A stretch of 42,571 nucleotides of DNA, from assembly GCA_003132025.1 (NCBI GenBank), contig PKWJ01000018.1, forward strand, positions 419 through 42,989, given 5' to 3'. The stretch is from Gammaproteobacteria bacterium (GTDB taxonomy: Bacteria; Pseudomonadota; Gammaproteobacteria; Steroidobacterales; Steroidobacteraceae). The notes beneath the pieces are model-generated. The model saw only the letters and a program-made list of their open reading frames with translations. It did no database searches and was not told the DNA's origin. Position numbers and translations under genes: made by a program. Of this stretch, positions 32,415 to 40,906 are shown piece after piece. Positions within the stretch are counted from its first letter, which is position 1. Every line of letters begins with the position of its first letter.

Positions 32415-34106
32415 TTAGCCGCGATCCGGCCCGTTGATCTGCTCCTTCAGCAGATCCCCGAGACTGGTTCCCGAGGTCGGTACTTCCGACCGATAGCTCT
32501 GCACCGCCTCCGCTTCTTCGTATACTTCTTTCGCCTTGATCGACAGCGAGATAGTGCGGGTCTTGCGATCCACACCGATGAACTTGGCCTCCACTTCGTC
32601 GCCGATCTTCAATACCGCGCGCGCATCGTCCACCCGGTCGCGGCCGAGTTCCGAGGCGCGCAGCTGGCCCTCGATGCCGTTGCCCAGGTCGATCACCGCG
32701 CCGCGCGGATCCACGTCCTTGACCATGCCCTTGACGACGCTGCCCTTCGGATTCTCGGCAATGAAGGCCGAGAACGGATCCTTGGCAAGCTGCTTGATGC
32801 CGAGCGAGATGCGCTCGCGCTCCGGATCGATCGACAGCACCATGGCCTCGACCTGCTGTGCCTTCTGGTAGTTGCGCACCGCCTCCTCGCCCGGCTGATC
32901 CCAGGAGATGTCGGACAGGTGCACCAGCCCGTCGATGTTGCCCGGCAGGCCGATGAAGATGCCGAAGTCGGTGATCGACTTGATCTGCCCCGAGACGCGA
33001 TCGCCGCGATTGTGATTCTCGGCAAATTCCTTCCACGGGTTGGCTTTGCATTGTTTGAGGCCGAGTGAGATGCGCCGGCGCTCCTCGTCCACGTCGAGCA
33101 CCATCACTTCCACTTCCTGGCCGGTATGCACCACCTTGGCCGGATTGACGTTCTTGTTGGTCCAGTCCATCTCCGACACATGCACCAGGCCTTCGACGCC
33201 GTCCTCGATCTCGACGAACGCGCCGTAGTCGGCGATGTTGGTGACCTTGCCGAACACACGCGTGTTGGGCGGATAGCGCCGCGCTATGTTTTCCCACGGA
33301 TCGGCACCGAGCTGCTTCAATCCGAGCGACACCCGCGAGCGCTCGCGGTCGAATTTCAGGATCCGCACCTCGATTTCATCGCCGACTTTGACCACTTCGG
33401 AAGGATGCTTGACGCGCTTCCAGGCCATATCGGTGATATGCAGCAGCCCGTCGATGCCGCCCAGGTCGACGAACGCGCCATAGTCGGTGAGATTCTTGAC
33501 CGTGCCGCGCACCACCGCGCCTTCCTGCAGGTTGTCCATCAGAGCACTGCGTTCGGCGGAGAATTCCTGCTCCACTACCGCGCGGCGCGACACCACGACG
33601 TTATTGCGCTTCTGGTCGAGCTTGATCACCTTGAATTCGAGCGGCTTGCCTTCCAGGTAGCCGGTGTCGCGTACCGGGCGCACATCCACCAGCGAGCCTG
33701 GCAGGAACGCGCGTACATGATCGATCTCGACGGTAAATCCGCCCTTGACGCGGCCGGAGATGATTCCAGTCACGATCTCGGCGTTGTTGAATGCTTCTTC
33801 CAGGCGGGTCCAGGTGCGCGCGCGCTTGGCCTTCTCGCGCGACAGGCGCGTCTCGCCGGTACCGTCCTCGACTGAATCGAGCGCGACTTCGACCTGATCG
33901 CCGGCTTTGACCTCGACTTCCCCGCGCTCGTTCTTGAACTGTTCGAGCGGGATGACCGCTTCCGACTTCAGACCGACGTTGACGATGACGACGTCGGGGC
34001 CGACATCGATCACCAGGCCGGTCAGGATCATGCCGGGGCGAATGCGTTGATTCGCCAGGCTCTGCTCGAACATCTCGCTAAAACTTTCAGTCGCAGCTTC
34101 GCTCAT
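32415..34106 (-). CDS. rpsA: 30S ribosomal protein S1
   Basis: 563 residues, full length. Six S1 (OB-fold) domains repeat about every 85 residues: [92 protein letters not shown] and [18 protein letters not shown]. Domains 1-2 attach to the 30S subunit; domains 3-6 bind mRNA and unwind leaders. It lies between cmk and ihfB, the conserved order. The start ATG has GAGAGA just upstream. Confidence 0.97.
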   Translation of the reverse strand: MSEAATESFSEMFEQSLANQRIRPGMILTGLVIDVGPDVVIVNVGLKSEAVIPLEQFKNERGEVEVKAGDQVEVALDSVEDGTGETRLSREKAKRARTWTRLEEAFNNAEIVTGIISGRVKGGFTVEIDHVRAFLPGSLVDVRPVRDTGYLEGKPLEFKVIKLDQKRNNVVVSRRAVVEQEFSAERSALMDNLQEGAVVRGTVKNLTDYGAFVDLGGIDGLLHITDMAWKRVKHPSEVVKVGDEIEVRILKFDRERSRVSLGLKQLGADPWENIARRYPPNTRVFGKVTNIADYGAFVEIEDGVEGLVHVSEMDWTNKNVNPAKVVHTGQEVEVMVLDVDEERRRISLGLKQCKANPWKEFAENHNRGDRVSGQIKSITDFGIFIGLPGNIDGLVHLSDISWDQPGEEAVRNYQKAQQVEAMVLSIDPERERISLGIKQLAKDPFSAFIAENPKGSVVKGMVKDVDPRGAVIDLGNGIEGQLRASELGRDRVDDARAVLKIGDEVEAKFIGVDRKTRTISLSIKAKEVYEEAEAVQSYRSEVPTSGTSLGDLLKEQINGPDRG

Positions 34107-34262
34107 ACACTCTCTCGCACGTTACCGTGCTTATCGCGCCGCCTTTGCTTCCGGCACAGCGGGTTGGACATGACGGACGCCGCATCCATGCGGCGCCAAC
34201 CTTCAATTCACTTTTTCGAACGAGACCCCTTGCGCTCCCGCAATTTTTCCGCGATCGGCGAC
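34107..34262 (-). other. rpsA leader region with stem-loop
   Basis: 156 bases between cmk and rpsA. A perfect 7-base stem with a 4-base loop (CGCCGCA/TGCGGCG, 34178-34195) is the main structure. No U-tract follows, so I read it as part of the rpsA 5' leader rather than a terminator. E. coli S1 represses its own leader, so a similar role is possible here. No open reading frame of merit. Confidence 0.4.
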
Positions 34263-34946
34263 CTACGGCCAGAGCGCGCGCCCGCGGCCGTGGGCGAATA
34301 TCTCGTCCGCCACTTCGGCGGCACTCATGGCCGTCGAGTCCAGGACGATCGCGTCGGCCGCCGGCACCAGCGGTGCCACGGACCGTGTCGAGTCGCGCCG
34401 ATCGCGTTCCGCGATCTCGAGCGAAAGGGCGGCAAGGCTAACACCAGAATCCTTTTCTTTCAACTGGTTATAGCGCCGCCGGGCCCGTTCCACGGGACTT
34501 GCGGTGAGGAAGATTTTGAGCGGGGCGTGCGGGAACACCACGGTACCCATATCGCGCCCGTCGGCCACGAGGCCTGGGGGTTGTGCGAACCCGCGCTGCC
34601 GGTCCAACAGTGCCGCACGCACCGCGGGCCAGCCCGCGACCCGGGACGCCCCGGCCCCGGCGCCTTCCGAGCGCAGCGCCGCCGATACCTCGCGCCCATC
34701 GAGCAGGATGCGCTCCTCCAGGCCCTGCGGGTCGGCCGCAAATACCACGGTCATCTGGGCGGCGAGCCTGGCATGGCCGGCAACGTCATCCGGCGCCAGG
34801 CCGGCCAGAGTCCCGGCATGCGCCACCAGTCGGTACAACGCGCCGCTATCGAGCAGGTGCCAGCCGCTGCGGTGCGCTAATAAACGGCTCACGGTGCCCT
34901 TGCCCGCCCCGCTGGGGCCGTCGATGGTGACTACCGGCGCTGTCAT
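34263..34946 (-). CDS. cmk: Cytidylate kinase
   Basis: 227 residues, typical. The P-loop IDGPSGAGKGTVSRLLA is at the start, followed by LLDSGALYRLVAHA, DGRDMGTVVFPHAPLKIFLTASP and the CMP-binding ERDRRDSTRSVAPLVPAADAIVLDST. It phosphorylates CMP and dCMP with ATP. It begins two bases after the aroA stop, so is cotranscribed with it. Confidence 0.97.
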   Translation of the reverse strand: MTAPVVTIDGPSGAGKGTVSRLLAHRSGWHLLDSGALYRLVAHAGTLAGLAPDDVAGHARLAAQMTVVFAADPQGLEERILLDGREVSAALRSEGAGAGASRVAGWPAVRAALLDRQRGFAQPPGLVADGRDMGTVVFPHAPLKIFLTASPVERARRRYNQLKEKDSGVSLAALSLEIAERDRRDSTRSVAPLVPAADAIVLDSTAMSAAEVADEIFAHGRGRALWP

Positions 34947-34948
34947 GA

Positions 34949-36262
34949 TCAGTCCTCGAGCGCCAGCCCCGCAGCGCGTGCCAGGTGGGCAAAACCGGGA
35001 AATGAGGTGGCCACGTTGGCGACATCCTCGATCTCGATCGGCGCGCTGGCAATCAGGCTAGCCACGGCAAAGGCCATGGCGATGCGATGATCCCCGTGGC
35101 TGTCGATGCGGCCGCCGCTCATCCGGCCGCCCTGCAGGCGCAGTCCGTCGGGCAGCAGTTCGCACTCGATTCCCAGCGTCGTAAGGCCAATTGCCATGGC
35201 GGCCAGGCGATCGCTCTCCTTGACCCGCAGCTCCGCCGCCCCGGTCACGACGGTCTGCCCGTCAGCCGCGGCCGCGGCGATGAAAAACACCGGAAACTCA
35301 TCGATCGCCAGCGCCACCAGGTCCTCCGGCACGCGGATGCCGCGCAGCGGTGCGGCGCGCACGTGGATATCGGCGATTGGTTCGGCCGTCACCTCAGTGC
35401 GCGCCCGCAGCTCGATGTCGGCGCCCATGAGCGCGAGCAGCTGCAGCAGGCCGGTGCGCGTCGGATTGACGCCGACGCCGCGGATCGTGAGCCCGTCATG
35501 CGCCGCCAGGCAGCCAGCCACGATGAAGAACGCGGCTGACGAGAAGTCGCCGGGGATCTCGATATCGCAGCCGCGCAGCTGCTGGCCGCCGGCGAGGCTC
35601 ACGCGGCCGGCAGCGGCCGTAAGCTGCACGCCAAAGGCGCGCAGCATGCGCTCGGTGTGATCGCGGGTCGGGGCCGGCTCGGTGATGTTCGTGACCCCCT
35701 GGGCGTATAGCGCTGCCAGCAGCAGCGCGGACTTGACCTGCGCGCTGGCCATCGGCAGCGCATAGTCGAGACCGTGCAGGGCCGCTCCGCCGTGGATCCG
35801 CACCGGCGGCTTGCCGGCCTGCGTATCGATGCGCGCACCCATGGCGCGCAGCGGCGCGGCCACGCGTTCCATCGGCCGGCGCATCAGCGAGGCGTCGCCG
35901 ATGAGCGTGCTGTCGAAGCGCTGCCCGGCCAGGAGGCCCATCAGCAGCCGGATCGCGGTGCCGGCATTGCCCATGTCCAGCGCCCCGGCGGCCCCCGTCA
36001 GACCCTCGTGGCCGACCCCATGCACCCGCACCAGCGTTTCCTGCGGCCGCTCGATGCGCACCCCGAGCGCTGCCAGCGCAGCGAGCGTCGCCAGGCAATC
36101 CTCGCTCGCCAGGAAACCGCTGATCAGTGTCCGGCCAGCCGCGATGCCGCCGAGCATCAATGCGCGATGCGAAATCGACTTGTCACCCGGAACCGTGAGC
36201 TCGCCGCGTATGCTCGCAGCCGGTCGAACGATGTAGCGTTGTGCGGCGCTGGTGTGGCTCAT
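34949..36262 (-). CDS. aroA: 3-phosphoshikimate 1-carboxyvinyltransferase (EPSP synthase)
   Basis: 437 residues. Motifs: LTVPGDKSISHRALMLGGIA with the PEP-binding lysine, GNAGTAIRLLMGLLAGQ, a conserved RPMERV, and FFIAAAAADGQTVV. It joins PEP and shikimate-3-phosphate in the aromatic pathway. In the GNAGTAIRLL segment the position of E. coli Pro101 is Leu, as in many class-II-like enzymes. It is a stand-alone enzyme; in Pseudomonas aroA is fused to tyrA at this locus, here no TyrA is present. It lies six bases after hisC. Confidence 0.96.
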   Translation of the reverse strand: MSHTSAAQRYIVRPAASIRGELTVPGDKSISHRALMLGGIAAGRTLISGFLASEDCLATLAALAALGVRIERPQETLVRVHGVGHEGLTGAAGALDMGNAGTAIRLLMGLLAGQRFDSTLIGDASLMRRPMERVAAPLRAMGARIDTQAGKPPVRIHGGAALHGLDYALPMASAQVKSALLLAALYAQGVTNITEPAPTRDHTERMLRAFGVQLTAAAGRVSLAGGQQLRGCDIEIPGDFSSAAFFIVAGCLAAHDGLTIRGVGVNPTRTGLLQLLALMGADIELRARTEVTAEPIADIHVRAAPLRGIRVPEDLVALAIDEFPVFFIAAAAADGQTVVTGAAELRVKESDRLAAMAIGLTTLGIECELLPDGLRLQGGRMSGGRIDSHGDHRIAMAFAVASLIASAPIEIEDVANVATSFPGFAHLARAAGLALED

Positions 36263-36268
36263 AGGGCC

Positions 36269-37420
36269 CTAGGCGGCGCTGGCGGCGAGCACCTGCGGCA
36301 GCGCCGCCAGCAGCCTATCATTGTCCTGGGAGAGGCCGATCGAAATGCGCAGGCAATTCGCCAGGCCATAGCCCGCCAGCGGGCGCACGATCAGCCCGCG
36401 CCGCAGCAGTTGCTCGAACACCGGTGCCGCCGGTCCATCCAGGCGCAACAGCAGAAAATTGGCGGCCGATGGCGCGGTCCATCGCCCCAGGCGCTTGAAC
36501 TCGGCCTCGACCCGGGCGAGCTCGCGCATGGTGCGGTCCACGGCCTGACGCATGTGAGCCTGGTCGGCGAGCGCCGCCAGCGCACCTGCCTGCGCCGGCG
36601 AATTGACGTTGAAGGCCGGCCGCAGGCGATTGAGCACTTCGGCCACTTCCGGATGCGAGATCGCGTAGCCGACGCGCGCCCCGGCCAGCCCGTAGGCCTT
36701 GGAGAAGGTGCGCAGGATCACCAGATTCGGATGCTCGGCCAGCCACGCCACCCCATCCTGTGTCCCGCGCGCGTGGCCGTATTCGAAATAGGCTTCATCG
36801 AGCACCAGCAGCGTGCTCGACGGGCTCTGCTCGAGCAGGCGCTTGACCGTCGCAGGGGGCGCCCAGGTACCGGTCGGATTGTTCGGATTGGCGACGAACA
36901 CCAGGCGCGTGTTCGGGGCAATCGCCGCCGTCATGGCGGCAATATCGTGGCCGAGCGGCATGTCGCTGTCGTAGCCGAGCGCCGGTACTTCGATTGCCTG
37001 CGCGCCGGTCTCGCGCGTCACCAGGGGGTAGAGTGCGAAACCGTATTGAGAGAACACCGCGCTGTGGCTGGGGGTCAGGAAGGCCTCGGCCAGCAGCACC
37101 AGCAGGTCGTTCGAGCCGTTACCGAGCGTCAGGCAGTCCGCATCCACGCCCAGGTGCCGCGCCAACCCCTGCTTGAGATCGTGACAGCTGCCGTCGGGAT
37201 ACAGCCAGACCTGGTCGAGCGCCGCGCGCATGGCCGCCAGCGTGTGCGGGCTCGGGCCGTAGGGGTTCTCGTTCGAAGCCAGCTTCACGATGTCGCGGAT
37301 GCCGAACTCGCGCTCCAGTTCCGAGATCGGCTTGCCGGGCACGTACGGCGACAGTTCGCGCACCGCCGGCACCGCGAGCCGGCCCGGATGGCGGTCGGCG
37401 GTCTGGCGATCGGTGCTCAT
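36269..37420 (-). CDS. hisC: Histidinol-phosphate aminotransferase
   Basis: 383 residues from the ATG at 37420; the upstream extension enters pheA. The PLP enzyme motifs are present: LASNENPYGPSP, NGSNDLLVLLAEAF, FVANPNNPTGTW, LVLDEAYFEYG and the PLP-lysine segment RTFSKAYGLAGARVGYA. It acts in histidine synthesis, and the homologue beside pheA/aroA in Pseudomonas can also aminate aromatic keto-acids. Its start lies four bases after the pheA stop. Confidence 0.94.
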   Translation of the reverse strand: MSTDRQTADRHPGRLAVPAVRELSPYVPGKPISELEREFGIRDIVKLASNENPYGPSPHTLAAMRAALDQVWLYPDGSCHDLKQGLARHLGVDADCLTLGNGSNDLLVLLAEAFLTPSHSAVFSQYGFALYPLVTRETGAQAIEVPALGYDSDMPLGHDIAAMTAAIAPNTRLVFVANPNNPTGTWAPPATVKRLLEQSPSSTLLVLDEAYFEYGHARGTQDGVAWLAEHPNLVILRTFSKAYGLAGARVGYAISHPEVAEVLNRLRPAFNVNSPAQAGALAALADQAHMRQAVDRTMRELARVEAEFKRLGRWTAPSAANFLLLRLDGPAAPVFEQLLRRGLIVRPLAGYGLANCLRISIGLSQDNDRLLAALPQVLAASAA

Positions 37421-37424
37421 GGGC

Positions 37425-38603
37425 CTAGAGCACCGCTCGCGGATACGAACCCAACACACGGAACAATGAGGCGCGCTTTTTCAGCGCCGCCAGCGCCTTT
37501 CGCAACCGCTCATCCTCGGCGTGACCCTCGACATCGATGAAGAACACATAGTCCCATTTGCGCCGCCGTGACGGCCGCGACTCGATACGCGTCATATTGA
37601 TGCCGTGCCTGGCCAGCGGTTCCAGCAGCCGGTACAGCGCTCCGGGCGAGCTGGTGTCGCCGTAGGTCAGCAGCAGCGTGGTGCGATCGGCGCCGCTGGA
37701 ACGCAGCAGCTTGCGCCCCACCACCAGGAAGCGCGTGGTGTTGTCGGCACGATCCTCGATCTCACGCACCAGGATATTGAGCCCGTAGACCTCGGCGGCG
37801 GTCTCCCCGGCGATGGCCGCGCTGCCGTGCTCATCGCGCGCGCGCCGCGCGCCCTCGGCGTTGCTCGGCACCGGCACGCGCTCGGCATCGGGCAGATGCT
37901 CGTCGAGCCAGCCGCGGCATTGCGCCAACGCCTGGCCGTGCGAGCACACGCGCAATACGCGCGCCAGGGCATCCATCTTGCCCATCAGGCAGTGATGAAT
38001 GCGCAGCTCGACCTCGCCGCAGATGTGCAACGGACTGGTGAGGAAACGGTCCAGGGTATTGGTGATCGTGCCCTCACTGGAGTTCTCGATCGCCACCACG
38101 CCGAAATCGGCGTTGCCGGCCTCGACTTCCTGGAACACCTCGTCCACGGTCGGCAGCGCCAGGGCGCGCACCGAGTGACCAAAATGCCGCAATACGGCTT
38201 GCTGCGTGAATGTGCCCTCGGGCCCCAGGAACGCAACCTTCAGTGGCTCCTCCTGCGCCAGGCAGGCCGACATGATCTCGCGGAACAGTCGCACCACCTC
38301 CTCGTTGCGCAGCGGCCCGGGATTGCGCTCGAGCACCCGGCGCAGCACCTCGGCTTCGCGCTCCGGGCGGTAGAAATCCACCGTGTGGCCATCTTCATGC
38401 TTGGAGATGCCGGCGCGCTGCGCCAGCCGCGCCCGCTGGTTCAGCAGCGCGTGCAGCTGTTCGTCGACCGCGTCGATGTCGGCGCGCAGCGTGCCCAGAT
38501 CGGAACCTGGCGAGTTGGGCTCCGGCGCCGTGCGCGCCGCGGGCACGGGCCGCGCGCTGTGTCTGGTGCGCCTTTTTTTCGGGTTGGGTTTGCGTGTCGC
38601 CAT
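37425..38603 (-). CDS. pheA: Bifunctional chorismate mutase/prephenate dehydratase (P-protein)
   Basis: 392 residues from the ATG at 38603; a longer upstream frame lies in serA and is rejected. A 33-residue basic extension (MATRKPNPKKRRTRHSAR) precedes the chorismate mutase domain (about 36-120, LRADIDAVDEQLHALLNQRARLA). The prephenate dehydratase domain follows (VAFLGPEGTFTQQAV, ENSSEGTITNTLD, DNTTRFLVVGR), then the ACT domain with the phenylalanine-sensing ESRP motif. It makes phenylpyruvate from chorismate and is feedback-inhibited by phenylalanine. It lies seven bases after serA. Confidence 0.96.
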   Translation of the reverse strand: MATRKPNPKKRRTRHSARPVPAARTAPEPNSPGSDLGTLRADIDAVDEQLHALLNQRARLAQRAGISKHEDGHTVDFYRPEREAEVLRRVLERNPGPLRNEEVVRLFREIMSACLAQEEPLKVAFLGPEGTFTQQAVLRHFGHSVRALALPTVDEVFQEVEAGNADFGVVAIENSSEGTITNTLDRFLTSPLHICGEVELRIHHCLMGKMDALARVLRVCSHGQALAQCRGWLDEHLPDAERVPVPSNAEGARRARDEHGSAAIAGETAAEVYGLNILVREIEDRADNTTRFLVVGRKLLRSSGADRTTLLLTYGDTSSPGALYRLLEPLARHGINMTRIESRPSRRRKWDYVFFIDVEGHAEDERLRKALAALKKRASLFRVLGSYPRAVL

Positions 38604-38610
38604 GGGTGCT

Positions 38611-39792
38611 TTAGTCCGGGGCGCGCACCAGGCGCGCCGATAACACGCCGTCGATGGCGCGGATGCGCTGCAGCAGCGGCTCGTCGGCCACGCCTTCGGC
38701 ATCGATCAGGGTGTAGGCGTACTCGCCGCGCGAACGATTGAGCAGCTCGGCGATGTTGAGCCCAGCGCTGGCCAGGCAGGTGGAGATCTGGCCCACCATG
38801 TTGGGCACATTGGCGTTGGCGATTGCCAGGCGTATTGAGCCCGCCTCGCGCGGCAGCGCCGCGTCGGGGAAATTGACGCAGTGGCGAATGTGGCCCTGCT
38901 CCAGGAATTCGCGCAGCGTATCGGCCACCATGATGGCGCAATTGTCCTCGGCCTCGATGGTCGATGCGCCCAGGTGCGGCAGCGTCACCGCGCGCGGATG
39001 CTTCTTCAACGCGTTGGTCGGGAAGTCGCAGATGTAGGCATGCAGGTGGCCGCGATCGAGCTCCGCCGCCACCTCGGCCTCGTTGACGATCGGTGCCCGC
39101 GCAAAGTTGAGCACCGCGCCTCCCGGCCGCATCAGGCGCAGGCGTGCGCCGTTGATCAGGCCGCGTGTGTGGTCGAGCATCGGCACGTGCACGCTGACCA
39201 CGTCGGAGCGCGCGAACAGATCATCCAGCGACAGCGCCTGCTGCACCGACGACGACAGCTGCCAGGCTCGCGCCACCGTGATCTGCGGGTCATAGCCGAG
39301 CACCTTCATGCCCAGGGCCTCGGCGCTGTTGCAGACCTCGACCCCGACGGCCCCCAGTCCGACCACACCCAGCGTGCGCCCAGGCAATTCGAAGCCGACG
39401 AAGTTCTTCTTGCCCTTCTCCACCGCCTCGTCGATGGCGCCGTCATCGCCCTGCAGCTCGCGCGCGTAGGCCCAGGCCTGGCAGATATTGCGCGCCGCGA
39501 GGAACAGCCCGGCCAGCACCAGCTCCTTGACAGCGTTGGCATTGGCGCCGGGGGCATTGAACACCGGCACGCCGCGCTTGCTCAGCGCCGCCACCGGAAT
39601 GTTGTTGGTGCCGGCGCCGGCGCGGGCCACCGCCAGCACCGAGGGCGCGATGTTCATGCCGTGCATGTCCGCCGAGCGTAGCAGCACCGCGTGCGGATTG
39701 CCGACCTCGGAGGCCAGTTCATAGCGCTCGCGCGGCAGGCGTTCCAGCCCGCGTACGCTGATGCTGTTCAGGGTCAGAATGCGGTATCCCAC
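38611..39792 (-). CDS. serA: D-3-phosphoglycerate dehydrogenase with ACT domain
   Basis: 393 residues. An NAD-binding domain with GVVGLGAVGVEVCNSAEALGM is in the middle. The catalytic Arg is in LNFARAPIVN and the catalytic His in LPHLGAST; a C-terminal ACT domain (about 320-393) covers VPNMVGQISTCLASAGLNIAELLNRS. The text ICDFPTNALKKH, where E. coli SerA has DVFPTEP, shows Asn in place of the catalytic Glu; this is a recognised variant of the short PGDH type. It makes 3-phosphohydroxypyruvate and is encoded right after serC, its pathway partner. Confidence 0.93.
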   Translation of the reverse strand: MGYRILTLNSISVRGLERLPRERYELASEVGNPHAVLLRSADMHGMNIAPSVLAVARAGAGTNNIPVAALSKRGVPVFNAPGANANAVKELVLAGLFLAARNICQAWAYARELQGDDGAIDEAVEKGKKNFVGFELPGRTLGVVGLGAVGVEVCNSAEALGMKVLGYDPQITVARAWQLSSSVQQALSLDDLFARSDVVSVHVPMLDHTRGLINGARLRLMRPGGAVLNFARAPIVNEAEVAAELDRGHLHAYICDFPTNALKKHPRAVTLPHLGASTIEAEDNCAIMVADTLREFLEQGHIRHCVNFPDAALPREAGSIRLAIANANVPNMVGQISTCLASAGLNIAELLNRSRGEYAYTLIDAEGVADEPLLQRIRAIDGVLSARLVRAPD

Positions 39793-39804
39793 GGCGCCGC
39801 CCGC

Positions 39805-40881
39805 TCAGCCGTGTCGGCGCGCGAACTCGCGCATGAATTCGGTCAGCGCCCGCACGGCTTCGATCGAGGTGGCGTTGTACAGGCTGGCGCGCATGCCGCC
39901 GACCGAACGATGCCCGGCCAGATTGGTCATCCCGGACTCGGCGGCTTCGGTGACGAAGGTCTTATCGAGCGCAGGTTTCGCCAGCACGAATGGTACGTTC
40001 ATCCACGAACGGCAGGCCGGATCGACCGGATTGCGATAGAACCCGGAACTATCGATGGTGGCATACAGCAGCTCGGCCTTGGCACGATTGCGCTGCGCCA
40101 TCGCCCCAAGTCCACCTTGCCGCTTGAGCCACTTGAACACCAGTCCGGACAGGTACCACGCGAAAGTTGGCGGTGTGTTGAGCATCGAGCCGTCATCGGC
40201 TACGGCCTGGTAGTTCCAGACGCTGGGCGTGCCCTCGCGCGCGTGCCCGAGCAACTGCTCGCGCACGATCACCACGGAGAGGCCGGACGGGCCCATGTTC
40301 TTCTGCGCGCCGGCATAGATCAGCCCGAAGCGGCTGACATCGAGCGGCCGCGACAGGATGGTCGAGGACATGTCGGCCACCAGCGGTGCGTCCACCTGCG
40401 GCACGAACGGGAACTCGACCCCGCCGATGGTCTCATTGGGTGTGTAGTGCAGATACGCGGCCCCGGGCGTGAGTTTCCAGTCGGCGCGCAACGGCACGCT
40501 GGTGTAGTTCGACGCCGCGCCGTCGGCCGCGACATTGATCTTGCAGTAGTGGCGCGCCTCGCCCAGCGCCTTCTTCGACCACGCGCCGGTATTGATGTAG
40601 TCGGCGCAGGCGTCGGTGCGCGCCAGGTTCATCGGAATGGCCGAGAATTGCGCCGTGGCGCCGCCCTGCATGAACAGCACCTTGTAGTCGCCCGGTATCG
40701 CCAGCAGCTCGCGCAGATCCGCCTCGGCCTCGGCGGCCACGGCCATGAAAGCCTTGCTGCGATGACTGATTTCCATCACCGACATGCCGCTGCCGCGCCA
40801 GTCGGTCAACTCATCCCGCGCCTGTTCCAGCACCTCGAGCGGCAGCGCCGCCGGACCGGATGCGAAATTAAATACCCGCAC
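39805..40881 (-). CDS. serC: Phosphoserine aminotransferase
   Basis: 358 residues from a GTG, preceded by GAGAGG 7 bases upstream. Starts VFNFASGPAALP and continues MQGGATAQFSAIPMNL, VADMSSTILSRPLDVSRFGLIYAGAQKNMGPSGL (PLP lysine in QKN) and the C-terminal GHRSVGGMRASLYNATS. It converts phosphohydroxypyruvate and glutamate to phosphoserine, and serves PLP synthesis. It follows gyrA by 25 bases. Confidence 0.96.
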   Translation of the reverse strand: MRVFNFASGPAALPLEVLEQARDELTDWRGSGMSVMEISHRSKAFMAVAAEAEADLRELLAIPGDYKVLFMQGGATAQFSAIPMNLARTDACADYINTGAWSKKALGEARHYCKINVAADGAASNYTSVPLRADWKLTPGAAYLHYTPNETIGGVEFPFVPQVDAPLVADMSSTILSRPLDVSRFGLIYAGAQKNMGPSGLSVVIVREQLLGHAREGTPSVWNYQAVADDGSMLNTPPTFAWYLSGLVFKWLKRQGGLGAMAQRNRAKAELLYATIDSSGFYRNPVDPACRSWMNVPFVLAKPALDKTFVTEAAESGMTNLAGHRSVGGMRASLYNATSIEAVRALTEFMREFARRHG

Positions 40882-40906
40882 TCAACGACCTCTCACGGCG
40901 CACGGC

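Noticed and set aside
34178-34195. Stem-loop between cmk and rpsA as a terminator
   Set aside because: No U-tract on either strand and the operon appears continuous; kept only as a leader structure.
35774-37540. 588-codon plus-strand frame across aroA/hisC
   Set aside because: Antisense to two clearly recognised enzymes; Arg/His/Gln-rich translation without domain features.
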